In this document: one piece after another, positions 34,698-45,888 of the stretch | Numbering within the stretch: the first letter of the stretch is position 1 | How the letters are laid out: each line of letters opens with the position of its first letter | Assembly: GCA_965178125.1 (NCBI GenBank) | Contig: OZ237739.1 | Location: 992,001-1,056,000, forward strand | DNA length: 64,000 nucleotides | Direction of reading: 5' to 3' | Source: Bilabrum cf. latius | Lineage: Eukaryota; Bigyra: Bicosoecida; Bigyra; Bicosoecida | Notes under the pieces: model-generated | The model's input: only the letters and a program-made list of their open reading frames with translations | Databases searched by the model: none | What the model was told of the DNA's origin: nothing | Position numbers and translations under genes: made by a program

Positions 34698-36277
34698 TCA
34701 CGACAGCACGCAGCACCCAGGCCCCGAGCACGACCACTACCCGAAATAGATCGACCTCCGGTGCACCTCGCGAGCCAGTGCCCGACGCACCAGCAGCGCA
34801 CAATCATCATGCCCATTCGACACGGCTGCCTCAAGCGCGTCTTGAGACCAACACCCGACTTGCACTTTCCTCTCCGCACCGCCTGCCATCACTCCCAGCC
34901 TCAGACGCTTCGCCAGCTCCAGCGGCCGCCCCTCGGCTGCAGCCTGATAGACAAGCCCTGCGTCCTGATGGGCCTGCGCTGCACGACGGTGCCTGACCAT
35001 GGCCCAGACCCTGGACTATGTCGAGCGCATGGCTTGCAGTCGAGGCAACACGGTTGGAACTAGGTAGTCATCTGGGCGATTTACTCGGCCAGTGGTCCAC
35101 TCGAAATGCACGATGCGCGGATTGTAGATCACTGCATCAGCTGTGCGGTAGTACTCGTGATAGAACCCGCTCCGCCGATGATAGAGGTACTCGTTCGAGT
35201 TGTAGGCAACCCCAAGTGACCGGAGCGCCTGGTTCTGTCGGATGGCTGCACGAAAATCATCTATCGCGATAGGACTGCCAGTCAGAGGAAGTCGGACCTC
35301 AAATTGCAGCACCAGATCCCGGATGCTCCTGTTCTCCCGCACGATCCATGCCACAGAGCCGCCCATTGCGTCGTACCCTTTGTGTGATATTGGCTTCAGC
35401 TCCACGTGCACCTGCACTAGAGTCCGGCTGCATGCCAGCACATCCGCCCATCCTCGCAATGTGCCGGCGCCTACCAAGCACAGGCCTGTATTCATATACC
35501 TCACGCTGCTATTCAGCCCGATGGCATACCCTACATAAGCGTTCCGGTCGATGAGTGTCTGCTGCACGGGACCAGGAGAGTGGGAGCTTATCGTAATGAA
35601 TCCAAGCAGCCCGCTCAGGCCCAGCACACGCACGCTGCACCTTGCGTCCTGCAGCACCGTACCAAGACGCCTCACGCACTCCATCGGCATCCCATCGATG
35701 GACTCCCTCGTGTCCTACACCAGCAGAGCGTCCAGCCGGCCATCAACACCATCCCACAGCATCGCTGGTGACAACGCCTCCATCGCTCCAGCCTCCCAGT
35801 CACAGTCACACAGATGCAAACAGCGCAACCCCTCATCATCGCCTCCCATGCACACCATCTCGCACAGCAATCGGCCCGCTGCACCATCGATAGTCTCACC
35901 AATGAGACGCAGCGACCGCAAGCGCACTCCGTCGGCTCCCATGGCAGCCTGCAGGCGCTTCAGCGCCTCGGTGCCGGATCCCGCAGGCATGCTACCGCGG
36001 GCGTATCCTCGAAGGACGCAGCCTACAAACTCGGCAACCGACGTGCACTGTGGTGCGAAGTCGTTCCTGCCTCGTTTGTGTCGCTCTTGCACACCATCGG
36101 ATCCCGCCTGCATCCAGATGAATATGCAAAATACAAAGTAATGATCAAACATGGAAAAGCATTGAGCCATCGCGGGAAGGTCGATTCGGAAATGGATTCC
36201 AATCAACTCACAACCAGTTCAATGTCTCTTGCTGGACTGGTGAAGAGATCGATAGGCCTGTTTCGAGCTTGATCCAT
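34698..36277 (-). CDS. LRR protein with C-terminal CaaX box, copy E (491 aa)
   Basis: Exon 1 is 36277-36212, the intron 36211-36108 (104 bp) and exon 2 36107-34698, ending CCVLS and TGA 34700-34698. TAG occurs at 35717-35715 and 35018-35016 as in copy D, and additionally at 34739-34737 where D and F have TGG (Trp). The last is a G-to-A change that converts Trp to Gln under this code without ending the protein. Confidence 0.83.
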
Positions 36278-36537
36278 ATATGCAGTCAGGCTTAGAATAT
36301 CTTGGGAAGGAAAGGGTAGATGCAGCAATGGGACGCCCAGGCGAGGATCCCGAAAAAGGCAAAATTCCGGGTGGATGGATCCGGCCACCAAACCATTGCA
36401 TTGCATAAACTTTGCTTGAGGCCGCATCAAAGTCAAAGTGATCAAAGTCAAAGTGATCGAGGCCTGGCCATGACCATCAATGCATGTCTCTGATCCAACC
36501 ACTGCCTATCGCCACGTCGCCATCCCGATGAAGCGCA

Positions 36538-37263
36538 TCACTGCCCCAAGCCTGCCACACCGGCTCCTCCACGCGCCGCCCCACCCGAAGACCCCATGCC
36601 TGCACCCCCCACTCTCCGACCGCCTCCCCCATCCACGACCCCATTCCCTCTCCTAGCCCCAGCCCCAGCCCCAGCCCCAGCCCTCCTCCCGCCCGCCTTG
36701 GCCTTCCGTCCAGCCGCCTCCCGCTGCACCACCCACGCCAGCAGCCATCGCATGTTCACTGCCGCGGCTGCCAGCGCCCTCGCCCACTCCCCCTCCCGGC
36801 ACTGCCTCAGCTGCATGTGCAGCCCGCCCGCCAGGCTCTTGGACACGTCCATGGCGTACGGAAGCACCAGGCTCCTGTCTCTCCGCTGAGCCTCCTGGCA
36901 CAGCTCGCCGATGCAGAAGCACAGAGCGCCCAGGGCCTGGTCCAGTGAGCTGGCCCGGAAGAAGCCGCTCTGCTGTTGCAGCCGGAACTGAGCCCCGCTG
37001 CCCACGGTGCTGGTCAGGTATGTGGAGCAGCCCATGGGCACCACCTGGTACTTGCTGGGAGGCACGCCCATCCTGGTGGCCACCGCAGAGACCATGGAGG
37101 CCAGGCCACCGAGGGACGCGTTCTACTCGTCTGGCGTGATGCCAGAGGCGGGGGAGGGCTCGCCGAGCCTGCACCCGTTGATGGCGAGGTGTGGCCCTAG
37201 ACGGGTCACCCTGAATATCTCTGCCAGCACGCTCCCGCCGGCGAGTGACTCCGGCGGTGCAGG
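36538..37263 (-). pseudogene. 5'-truncated ATG6/Beclin copy, second
   Basis: This is the reverse-arm twin of 30158-30867, with the same truncation point. It has in-frame TAA at 37266-37264, TAG at 37125-37123 in place of CAG of the full gene, and the same TGA end (36540-36538). Its C-terminal GAGAGAG tract, encoded by a ccccag repeat near 36657-36681, is closer to the complete gene than to the left-arm copy. Confidence 0.75.
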
Positions 37264-37268
37264 TTAGC

Positions 37269-37826
37269 TGTGATGTCGGCGTGGGCCCAGGCTGCCACTG
37301 GACGGAAACCCGGTCGCAGACGGTGTGTTGGTATTGCGCAGGCGCCGACGTGAAGCTTCTGGCAAGGCATCGCAGCAGAAGACGTATAAGAGATATGCTT
37401 CATCCCTGACCAGGATTGAGGTGCGAATCGCTGGCAGGGGTAGTGGATGTCGATGAGAGCTATTCCATTGACTCATCGTAGAGGCGCTCTTGGCCGAGCG
37501 CTAGGCAGCTCCAGTCGGAATCGAGAGCTGCATTGAGCAGTGGGTTTGAATAGAACCCCATGAATTTTAGCAATGCCGGTGATATCGAGAGACAGCTTCA
37601 TTTGAGAGGAAGGGAATGCTACTGTTGATATCTTCGCTATTCCTTGACTCGAAATGAATTATGCCAAGTAGCGCATTAGTATGATAGCAATATACATGAA
37701 AATTGTCTAGTCAGCTAATAAATACACATCCCATCAGCTTCCAAGCCCCGGTAGTTCGGTAGGTCGCAAATGCAACATTCCGAATGACCGCGGCGAGTGT
37801 TTCTGATCCAATCATTCCAAGCCATC
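37269..37826. other. Intergenic spacer of the right inverted-repeat arm
   Basis: Mirror image of 29582-30157. It is AT-rich near 37580-37730 and holds no supported gene; it is the likely promoter region of protease L. Confidence 0.45.
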
Positions 37827-40800
37827 ATGCGTTCGCTGGCAGTGCTGAGTGTACTAGCCGTATGCATGTGCTGCATTCGTGCTGATGACCCGCCCAGAAG
37901 CTTGAGGAATGCCCGCAGGATTCGCCCCATGCACCGCAAGTCGAAGCAATCGGTTATTAATCCCGCCCAGGAGGTCTCGAAGCACGATGTCGGTGAGACT
38001 GAAGTCAGCTGCGCCCAGAAACACACGATTGTATCTCATACATTTGCCTTCTCCTGGTATGCGCTTCCGCCGGCCCTCGCAGATGGGTCCGCTCCCGCCG
38101 TGAACTCGCACGATCTCAAGCATGCGCCCGGCTCGCACCCCCAAAACCAGGACTCAACCGGCCAGGAGCAACGCCCAGTGGATGATCAATGCATGCATCA
38201 TGTCTACTGGATGCACCTAGAAGACGAGCTACCGGCCGACGACTTCGTCTCGTTCGTCACCAGCACGGATCCCCGCACCCTCGGTCGCGCCATGCGGGAC
38301 GCTGCCACCGCCATGTCTAGCGCCCTGCGCGACGTGCAAGCGGCAGATGCAGACACAGGGGCCAACCATCGGCAGAAGCAAGACAGCATCGTAGCGGAAG
38401 ATGGCGGTCGCCCCGATCCCATGGCCCGCACGCACCACCTCGTGGCCTCGTGCACAAAGCAGCTCGCCAGCCTCACCACCATCCCTGGCAACGCCGCACC
38501 CGTCATCAAGCCCATCTGCCAAGTGCAAGCGGCTGTGCAGTCCGTCGCCTTCCAAGCCGCCGCGCGCCCTGACATGCGCATCGCGTGGAGCCTCGTGGCA
38601 GCAGAGGCCGAGCGGGCGGTGCTCGCTACCTCCGCTATGACGCTGGCCCACCTGTCGGGTGGGATGGACAGGCCTGACCCCGGCCTGCAGTACAGGCACC
38701 ACATCACTATTGGCGGATACGCGCCTGACATCGCTCACAGCGACCAGCACGGAGCCCCTCGCACCTTCTGTGACACCGCGCTGGGGGCTCTGGTGGAGCG
38801 CATGGAGGTGGCTGGGAAGAAGCCCGGGGCCCCACTACTGGTGCCTGGCCTTGGTCCAGTGCATGAGCTGCTGTCAAAGATCAAGAGCCTGGGCGAGGCC
38901 AGCATGGGCAGTGGAGCCTTGATCCCGCAGTCGCCGTCCATCGGCATGGCAGCCTGCACGGGGCCCAACATGCATGCGCTGCTGGAGTAGGCCACGAGCC
39001 GGTTGGTGGAAGCAGCACAGTCCAGCCCACTGACAGTGGACCAGAGCAGAGCAGGGGACTGCCAGTGCAGCTGTGACATGACGCTGTCGGGTACAGAATC
39101 AATCCAAGGCCATCGACCGATGGAGCAGAAGGACAGTCTCGCCCTGCTGCAGTCTGCATCAGAGCACTTGCAGGGCTCTGGGATTCCTCTGTTGGACGGT
39201 GTGTACAGGGTCCCACAGTCTCCAGCAGGCGGTTGCGGTCCATGCAGTCTCCCTTGCTCGGCGGACGGCTGCGCAGGAGTGTGCCCCTGCGGTCAAGGAG
39301 CTGCGGAAGGCGCAGGAAGTGCCGCAGACAAGAAGGACCAAGTTCTCTCGACCGCTGGAGGATCTGACAAGGCTAGCACTATGCGATCAGGGGGCGGAGC
39401 TGCAGCTGCAAGCAGCGATATCGGACAGGCGAGCCAAGTCGTATCCATGCAGTCCAATCCGTTGGTGCGCATGAAGGCAATACACGACTCTGGCATTGAT
39501 TCGCAAGTAGTCGCCGCCGGCACCACCGAGGATGCTGCTTCAGCTGGTGCTGCTCCTCGTCGCCAGGCAGATGACACATCAATGCGCATGGAGGCATCAG
39601 GTGTCGAGGGTACAGGCGCTGCTGCGCTGCCGTCCAAAGTGTCCGGCGCCGCCAGTGGTAGTGGAGCATCCGACGCCGCCACTGGCAGTGGAGCTGGCGT
39701 CGCCGGTCCTGCTACGCCAGATCCAGCTACAGTGGACAAAAGTGCTAGGTACCAGGTCGTGTTCGTGATAGATCAGGCTGTCGTGTACACGTATGAACAA
39801 TTCCAGTCAGCCCGCGACTTCGATGAGCTCGAGGAGGAGCTATTCGCAGCAACTGGGGGCCACGTGTACCCGGGGTCAACCAGCCGGGTCACCAGAGGAG
39901 CCGCGATGCGCAACCGGGAGATTCGGAACTCTAAAGATGAGGTATGCGGGATTCGGCGCTACCCTGCATACATGCCGTATCACCGCTTGTCTACTCACGG
40001 AACCTTGGTTGCATCGCTGGCGGCATCTGGAACCGAGTCCATCATTGTGCCGATCAAGATACATTGCACCTCAGGGCGCTGGAACACAAAGCCAACCGAC
40101 TTGCAGCTCAAACTACCAAATGAAGATGGTAGCTACGGCCCCGATGGCAAAGGCGGCGCAGGAAGCGCAAGTGACACAGGTCAGAGCTGTACGACAGACA
40201 TCGCGTGGGGTCTTGCCATGGCACAGCGAATGGGCAAACGAGTCCAGGCGGCTGTGCGTGCTGCACGTGGTTCCGTGTATCGAGAAGGCTCCATGCTGGG
40301 AGTGGTTCAGATCACGATTTCAGAGAGCGAGGAGGACAAATTCACGGCTCCGTAGACCGAAGAGCTCAAGCGACTTGTAGCAGCCCTTGCAAAGCTCGGC
40401 TTCGTGACCGTCGCTGCCGCGGGTGCTGAAGGCTCCGACACGCACTCTGAGCTACCGAGCTCTCTCGAGGACGTGATCGCTGTTGGCTCCCACAAAGTCA
40501 TTCCAGTGGCTGATCATGCCAGCGCTGCACATGATACTCCAGTGGATCGATCGGAGTCCTCGGACTGGGGGCGCACTGTTGACATTTTCGCGGAGGGCGA
40601 GGGTATCCCGAGTATTCGACTGGCCACAGAAGACGTCCCGAGTGCTGGACATGGGACAGCAGCGGCGGCATCAGCAGCTGCGCCAGCACCTGAGCCTCGA
40701 CCGCGTCCAGATGGGCTCGAGGCCTCGATGGTTGTCAGAGAGCCCGGAGCTCGCAACGAGCAAGGCACTTCGTTTGCGTGCCCTAGAGTGACGAGAGCTC

Positions 40801-42038
40801 TCACCATCATGGCAGGCAGTCTCGCGATCGTCCGGTCGGAGAGGCTCCCAGCTCTGGACCTGCTGCTCAGTAATGCAAGGGACATGGAACTCGGCGAATA
40901 CAATCTGAAGGGCCCGAGGAAGGGCGAGATGGGCTATTCAGACCAGGAGCGCTCCAAACGTATCATGCTCGGGGACGTCGACTAGCCGGGAGCCTGGACC
41001 ACCCCAGCCACCTCGCTTCTGCCTGAAGACTGCGCACATTGCGGTGGCGGCGCCAAGTCATCGTGCCATCCGGTGTATAGGACGTGCTACTGCGGCTGCT
41101 TCATGACCCTTGATAAACACTTCCAATGCGTTTGGTCTGGGAGTGCGCCGCAGCTGGAGCTAAGACTTGTTGAGGGTACCTCGCAGCATGGTGGATCAGG
41201 CCCAAAGATGGCACACGCTGTTCCATCCATGCTGCAACACATGCGACTGGAACACATGCTGCGCACTGGCAGCAGTACACGGGGCGAAGAAGAGCCGAAG
41301 ATAACTGGGTTGGCTGACGAACAGGACGGAAGCGAGGACCAGATCAAAGTGAGCGGTCAGACCACCTTAGTATCCATCAACATGGGCAAAGTCACTGTGC
41401 AACCTGTCATCCACGCCGATGCTGGGTCACGTGCAACACCCACAGCTGGATCGGCTGGTGCTTGTCGCTCCAGTCCGGGTAAGCAGTCCACAGGCACGCA
41501 GGCGCACTCGTTTCTGCCGCGTACCCAATGGGATGCGCCATTTCTTGCACGAAGGAGCGCTGACGGTCAGGTTGGTTGCAGCAGCGAGAGCAGTGACGAG
41601 CGGGCATTTGCAACTGCCACAGTCAAACTATGCCTGCCCGCCTCAGGCTCACCTTGCCCTTTCTGCTTCGGAAAAGTTCCTGAGGCTACCGCTGTGACTG
41701 TGTAGCTGTACGATGAGTGTCCGTGGGTGCTCGAGAAGGAGCAGAAGGGCCACTTTGCCTCGCTGGACCTTTCCATCCCGACCTGTGGTGACGCTGTTAA
41801 GCCGGCGGAAATCGCAGTACAGGTGTACTGGACTCCTGTGGACACGAGGGCCAACCCGAACAGACCTCTTAGGTCCAAGCACAGGTCCTGTCAGGGCGCT
41901 GAAGAGGGCTTGAGGTGGTTCCTGAAAGACGTGCATACTACGAAGCTGTACGTTGCCATCCATTGGACCGAACCCGAGACAGTAGAGCTGCTGGCATGGA
42001 GAAGTGCTATCGCGCCTGTGCTGCCGCGTGAAGAGTAA
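37827..42038 (+). CDS. Secreted subtilisin-like protease, paralogue L (1403 aa), oxyanion Asn missing
   Basis: The frame runs from ATG 37827 to TAA 42036-42038, with TAG at 38988, 40353, 40983 and 41703 read as Gln. The signal peptide and N-terminal domain are as in paralogue G. S8 motifs: Asp in FVIDQAV, His in HGTLVAS and Ser in GTSFACPRV. The segment aligned with AAAGN is AAAGAEG, so the oxyanion-hole Asn is replaced by Ala. Beyond TAG 40983 the Cys-rich segment (CAHCGGG, then CYCGCFMTLDKHFQC) and the C-terminal domain (YDECPWVLEKEQKGHF) align with G, which shows that the TAG is not a terminator. Catalysis may be weak or lost. It could act as a binding or regulatory homologue. Confidence 0.87.
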
Positions 42039-42336
42039 AGTCCACCGTGGCGCCGCGACGATCGCGCACGCAGGGTCCGTGTGAATCCTTCCAGCTGCTG
42101 ATGGGTATGTTGGCCTCATCCAGCTCACGTGTTGTCCGGGGCAGCTTTCTAACGATTCCTCGTCTGTTACGAATATTATGTGTTGCAGTGCCTAAGAAGG
42201 CATGCAAAATGCTACACTACACATTGCTTGGCTAGATATCTGATCTTTCTGAAACCGAGTACAAGCCATGCAATATCGGACACAAACCGCCAATAACGAG
42301 ACAATGATCTGATATTACAAAATCCAATGGCACGTG
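42039..42336. other. Convergent 3' region between protease L and LRR copy F
   Basis: These 298 bp separate the two stop codons. The segment 42095-42200 is the sequence found joined to the deleted protease copy J at 32985. No gene is seen. A short inverted similarity with 32736-32866 reflects the duplication. Confidence 0.5.
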
Positions 42337-43916
42337 TCACGACAGCACGCAGCACCCGGGCACCGAGCACGACCACCACCCGAAATAGATCGACCTCCGA
42401 TTCACCTCGCGAGCCAGCGACTGACGCACCAGCAGCGCGCAATCATCATGCCCATTCGACATGGCCGCCTCAAGCGCGTCTTGTGACCACCACCCGACTT
42501 GAACCTTCCTCTCCGCACCGCCTGCCATCACTCCCAGCCTCAGACGCTTGGCCAGCTCCAGCGGCCGCCCCTCGGCTGCAGCCCGCCACACCAGCCCTGC
42601 ATTCTGCTGGGCCTGTGCTGCGCGACGGTGCCTGACCATGGCCCAGACCCTGGATTGTGTAGAGCGCATGGCTTGCAGTCGAGGCAACACGGTTGGAACC
42701 AGGTAATCATCTGGGCGATTTACTCGACCAGTGGTCCACTCGAAATGCACGATGCGCGGATTGTCGATCACTGCATCAGCTGTGCGGTAGTACTCCTGAT
42801 AGAACTCGCTCCGCCGTTGATAGAGGTACTCATTCGAGTTGTAGGCAACCCCCAGTGACCGCAGCGCCTGATTCTGTCGGATGGCTGCACGCAAAGCATC
42901 CATCGCGATAGGACTGCCAGTCGGAGGAAGTCGGATCTCAAACTGCAGCACCAGATCCCGGATGCTCCTGTTCTCCCGCACGATCCGTGCCACAGAGCCG
43001 CCCATTGCGTCGTACCCTTTGTGTGACATCGGCTGCAGGTTCACGTGCACCTGCACTAGAGTCCGGCTGCATGCCAGCACATCCGCCCATCCTCGCAATG
43101 TGCCGGCGCCTACCAAGCACAGGCCTGTATTCAAGTACCTCACGCTGCTGTTCAGCCCGATGGCATACCCTACATATGCGTTCCGGTCGATGAGTGTCTG
43201 CTGCACGGGACCAGGAGAGTGGGAGCTTATTGTAATGAATCCAAGCAGCCCGCTCAGGCCCAGCACACGCACGCTGCACCTTGCGTCCTGCAGCACCGTC
43301 CCAAGACGCCTCACGCACTCCATCGGCATCCCATCGATGGACTCCCTCGTGTCCTGCACCAGCAGAGCGTCCAGCCGGCCATCAACACCATCCCACAGCA
43401 TCGCTGGTGACAACGCCTCCATCGCTCCAGCCTTCCAGTCACAGTCACACAGATGCAAACAGCGCAACCCCTCATCGTCGCCTCCCATGCACACCATCTC
43501 GCACAGCAATCGGCCCGCTGCACCATCGATCGTCTCGCCAACGAGGCGCAGCGATCGCAAGCGCACTCCGTCGGCTCCCATGGCAGTCTGCAGGCGCTTG
43601 AGCGCATCGGTACCGGATCCTGCAGGCATGCTACCGCGGGTGTATCCTCGACGGACGCAGCCTACAAACTCGGCAACCGACGTGCACTGTGGTGCGAAGT
43701 CGTTCCTGCCTCGTTTGTGTCGTTCTTGCATGCCATCGGATCCCGCCTGCATCCAGATGAATACGCAAAATACAAAGTAATGATCAAACATGGAAACGCA
43801 TAGAGCCATCGCGGGAAGGTCGATTCGGAAATGGATTTCAATGAACTCACAACCAGTTCAATGTCTCTTGCTGGACTGGTGAAGAGATCGATAGGCCTGT
43901 TTCGAGCTTGGTCCAT
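42337..43916 (-). CDS. LRR protein with C-terminal CaaX box, copy F (491 aa), free of TAG
   Basis: Exon 1 is 43916-43851, the intron 43850-43747 (104 bp, phase 0) and exon 2 43746-42337 (GCCVLS, TGA). This copy has no in-frame TAG. The Gln codons corresponding to TAG in D and E are CAG at 43356-43354 and CAA at 42657-42655. Together with the complete ATG6 and protease L beside it, this suggests 37827-45734 is the ancestral arrangement from which the other copies came. Confidence 0.87.
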
Positions 43917-44156
43917 ATATGCAATCGGGCTTAGAATGTCTTGTGAAGGAAAGTGTAGATGCAGCAATGGGTAGCCCAGGTGAGGATCCCGAAAAAGGCA
44001 AAATTCCGGGTGGATCCGGCCAGCAGACAATGCATTGCATAAACTTTGCTTGAGGCCGCATCAAAGTCAAAGTGATCAAGGCCTGGCCATGACCATCAAT
44101 GCATGTCTCTGACCCAATGACTGCCTATCTCCCCGTCGCCATCCCGACGAAGCGCA

Positions 44157-45734
44157 TCACTGTCCCAAGCCTGCCACACCGGCTCCTCCACGCGCCGCCC
44201 CACCCGAAGACCCCATGCCTGCACCCCCCACTCTCCGACCGCCTCCCCCGTCCACGACCCCATTCCCTCTCCTAGCCCCAGCCCCAGCCCCAGCCCCAGC
44301 CCTCCTCCCGCCCGCCTTGGCCTTCCGTCCAGCCGCCTCCCGCTGCACCACCCACGCCAGCAGCCATCGCATGTTCACTGCCGCGGCTGCCAGCGCCCTC
44401 GCCCACTCCCCCTCCCGGCACTGCCTCAGCTGCATGTGCAGCCCGCCCGCCAGGCTCTTGGACACGTCCATGGCGTACGGAAGCACCAGGCTCCTGTCTC
44501 TCCGCTGAGCCTCCTGGCACAGCTCGCCGATGCAGAAGCACAGAGCGCCCAGGGCCTGGTCCAGCGAGCTGGCCCGGAAGAAGCCGCTCTGCTGCTGCAG
44601 CCGGAACTGAGCCCCGCTGCCCACGGTGCTGGTCAGGTATGTGGAGCAGCCCATGGGCACCACCTGGTACTTGCTGGGAGGCACGCCCATCCTGGTGGCC
44701 ACCGCAGAGACCATGGAGGCCAGGCCACCGAGGGACGCGTTCTGCTCGTCTGGCGTGATGCCAGAGGCGGGGGAGGGCTCGCCGAGCCTGCACCCGTTGA
44801 TGGCGAGGTGTGGCCCTAGACGGGTCACTCTGAATATCTCTGCGAGCACGCTCACACCGGCGAGTGCCTCCAGCTGTGCCTTTCTCTGGACGATGGCACG
44901 CCGAGATAGGCTGATGGAAGTTTCTGCGGCTGTTTCGCGCGCCTGGATGGCTGCCAACGTCTCTTCATCGGCCTCTAGCCTCTCCCGAGCCAACTGGCGT
45001 ATCCTGTCGATGCGAGTCTGCCGCTGCGTCAGTGCCTTATGCCGCTGTTCTTCCGCAGCAATCATCTCCAAGAGAGTCTCTTCTGGAAGTTCTTCGAGTC
45101 TGCGGCTGTCTCCTTGCGGCTATTCGGCTGTGCTGCTTACCACTTCTGCTGCTGCTGCTGCTTCTCTGGACCCCGATGCGCTGGCGGCGGGTGAAGGGTC
45201 GTGTGCAGCCCCGCTAGCTGACTCGAATTCGCTTCCAATAGAACCGCGCCCTCGTTTTCGCCTAGAGCGCTTCCAGTCGGACAGAAATTCCTCCTCGGCA
45301 CGCAAACGGAGCAGTCGATCCTCCGCATAGTTTACGGCATCTCGCGAGCAAACATCGCATAGAGGCATCAGGACTCCCGTGAGCTCACTAACCGCAACTC
45401 CGAACGCATGCGCAAAGCCCTCGTTGTCACCAGCTTCGAACGCTTCGTCCATTGCACCCTCTAGCGGAAAGCTCTCTGCAGCCGATGCGCGACGCGTAGA
45501 TTCGATCGATTCCGGAAGCTGCGGAAGGGCGATCGTACTAGATTGCACTGATCTAGCGTCTTCAGAGCCTGCCCTTGAGCCAATTTCTGCAGCCGGAGGC
45601 AGGCCCTTGAGCATACCAACTGACGCAAAGATATCGCTTATCCGCTCGTGGTAGTCGCGAGGAATGTCTGACACGTTCATCATAACACAGCATTCCGGAT
45701 TTTGGCACCGAATTCCACCGTCATCCGCATCCAT
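44157..45734 (-). CDS. ATG6: ATG6/Beclin-1-like autophagy protein (525 aa)
   Basis: The frame runs from ATG 45734 to TGA 44159-44157, with one TAG (45122-45120). The N-terminus has Cys pairs (RCQNPECC, and PLCDVC followed by an acidic helix) like the Beclin zinc-binding and pre-coiled-coil region. The coiled coil lies at about 206-260. The BARA domain has AINGCRLG, the PPSKYQVVPMGCSTYL segment (Beclin: YRLVPYGNHSYL), LPYAMDV (Beclin: LPYRMDV) and MRWLLAWV (Beclin: LKWGLAWV). The family is the scaffold of the Vps34 PI3-kinase complex in autophagy. A Gly/Ala/Arg-rich tail of about 50 residues is unusual. The start codon lies 154 bp from the divergent PH-C2 gene. Confidence 0.87.
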
Positions 45735-45888
45735 GGCAAATCAAGCTAGAGATCGATGCGAATCGAGCTTGATGATTCGCTCCAGTGTTTTCTTCGACAT
45801 ATCAGCGAACCACACACGAACGTTCTTTTCGACGCAAATAGCAACTTTCGATCATTCTTTGCGTTTCCTTTGGTAGGCACTCACTGTC
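45735..45888. promoter_or_regulatory. Divergent intergenic region, probable bidirectional promoter
   Basis: These 154 bp lie between the start codons of ATG6 (minus) and the PH-C2 gene (plus). The region is AT-richer than its flanks. No motif is certain; the call is from arrangement. Confidence 0.4.

Larger units (their letters stand above)
34672..38993 (-). repeat. Right arm of the 4.3-kb inverted repeat
   Basis: This is the reverse-complement partner of 28412-32735. It carries LRR copy E, the second truncated ATG6 copy, the spacer and the first 388 codons of protease L. The arms differ by scattered substitutions and a duplicated aaagtcaaagtgatc motif near 36427-36456. Confidence 0.9.

Noticed and set aside
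36657-36681. ccccag tandem repeat as a minisatellite or CRISPR-like array
   Set aside because: It lies in frame inside the ATG6 tail and encodes a Gly-Ala tract, and it recurs at 44275-44300 through duplication. There are no spacers.
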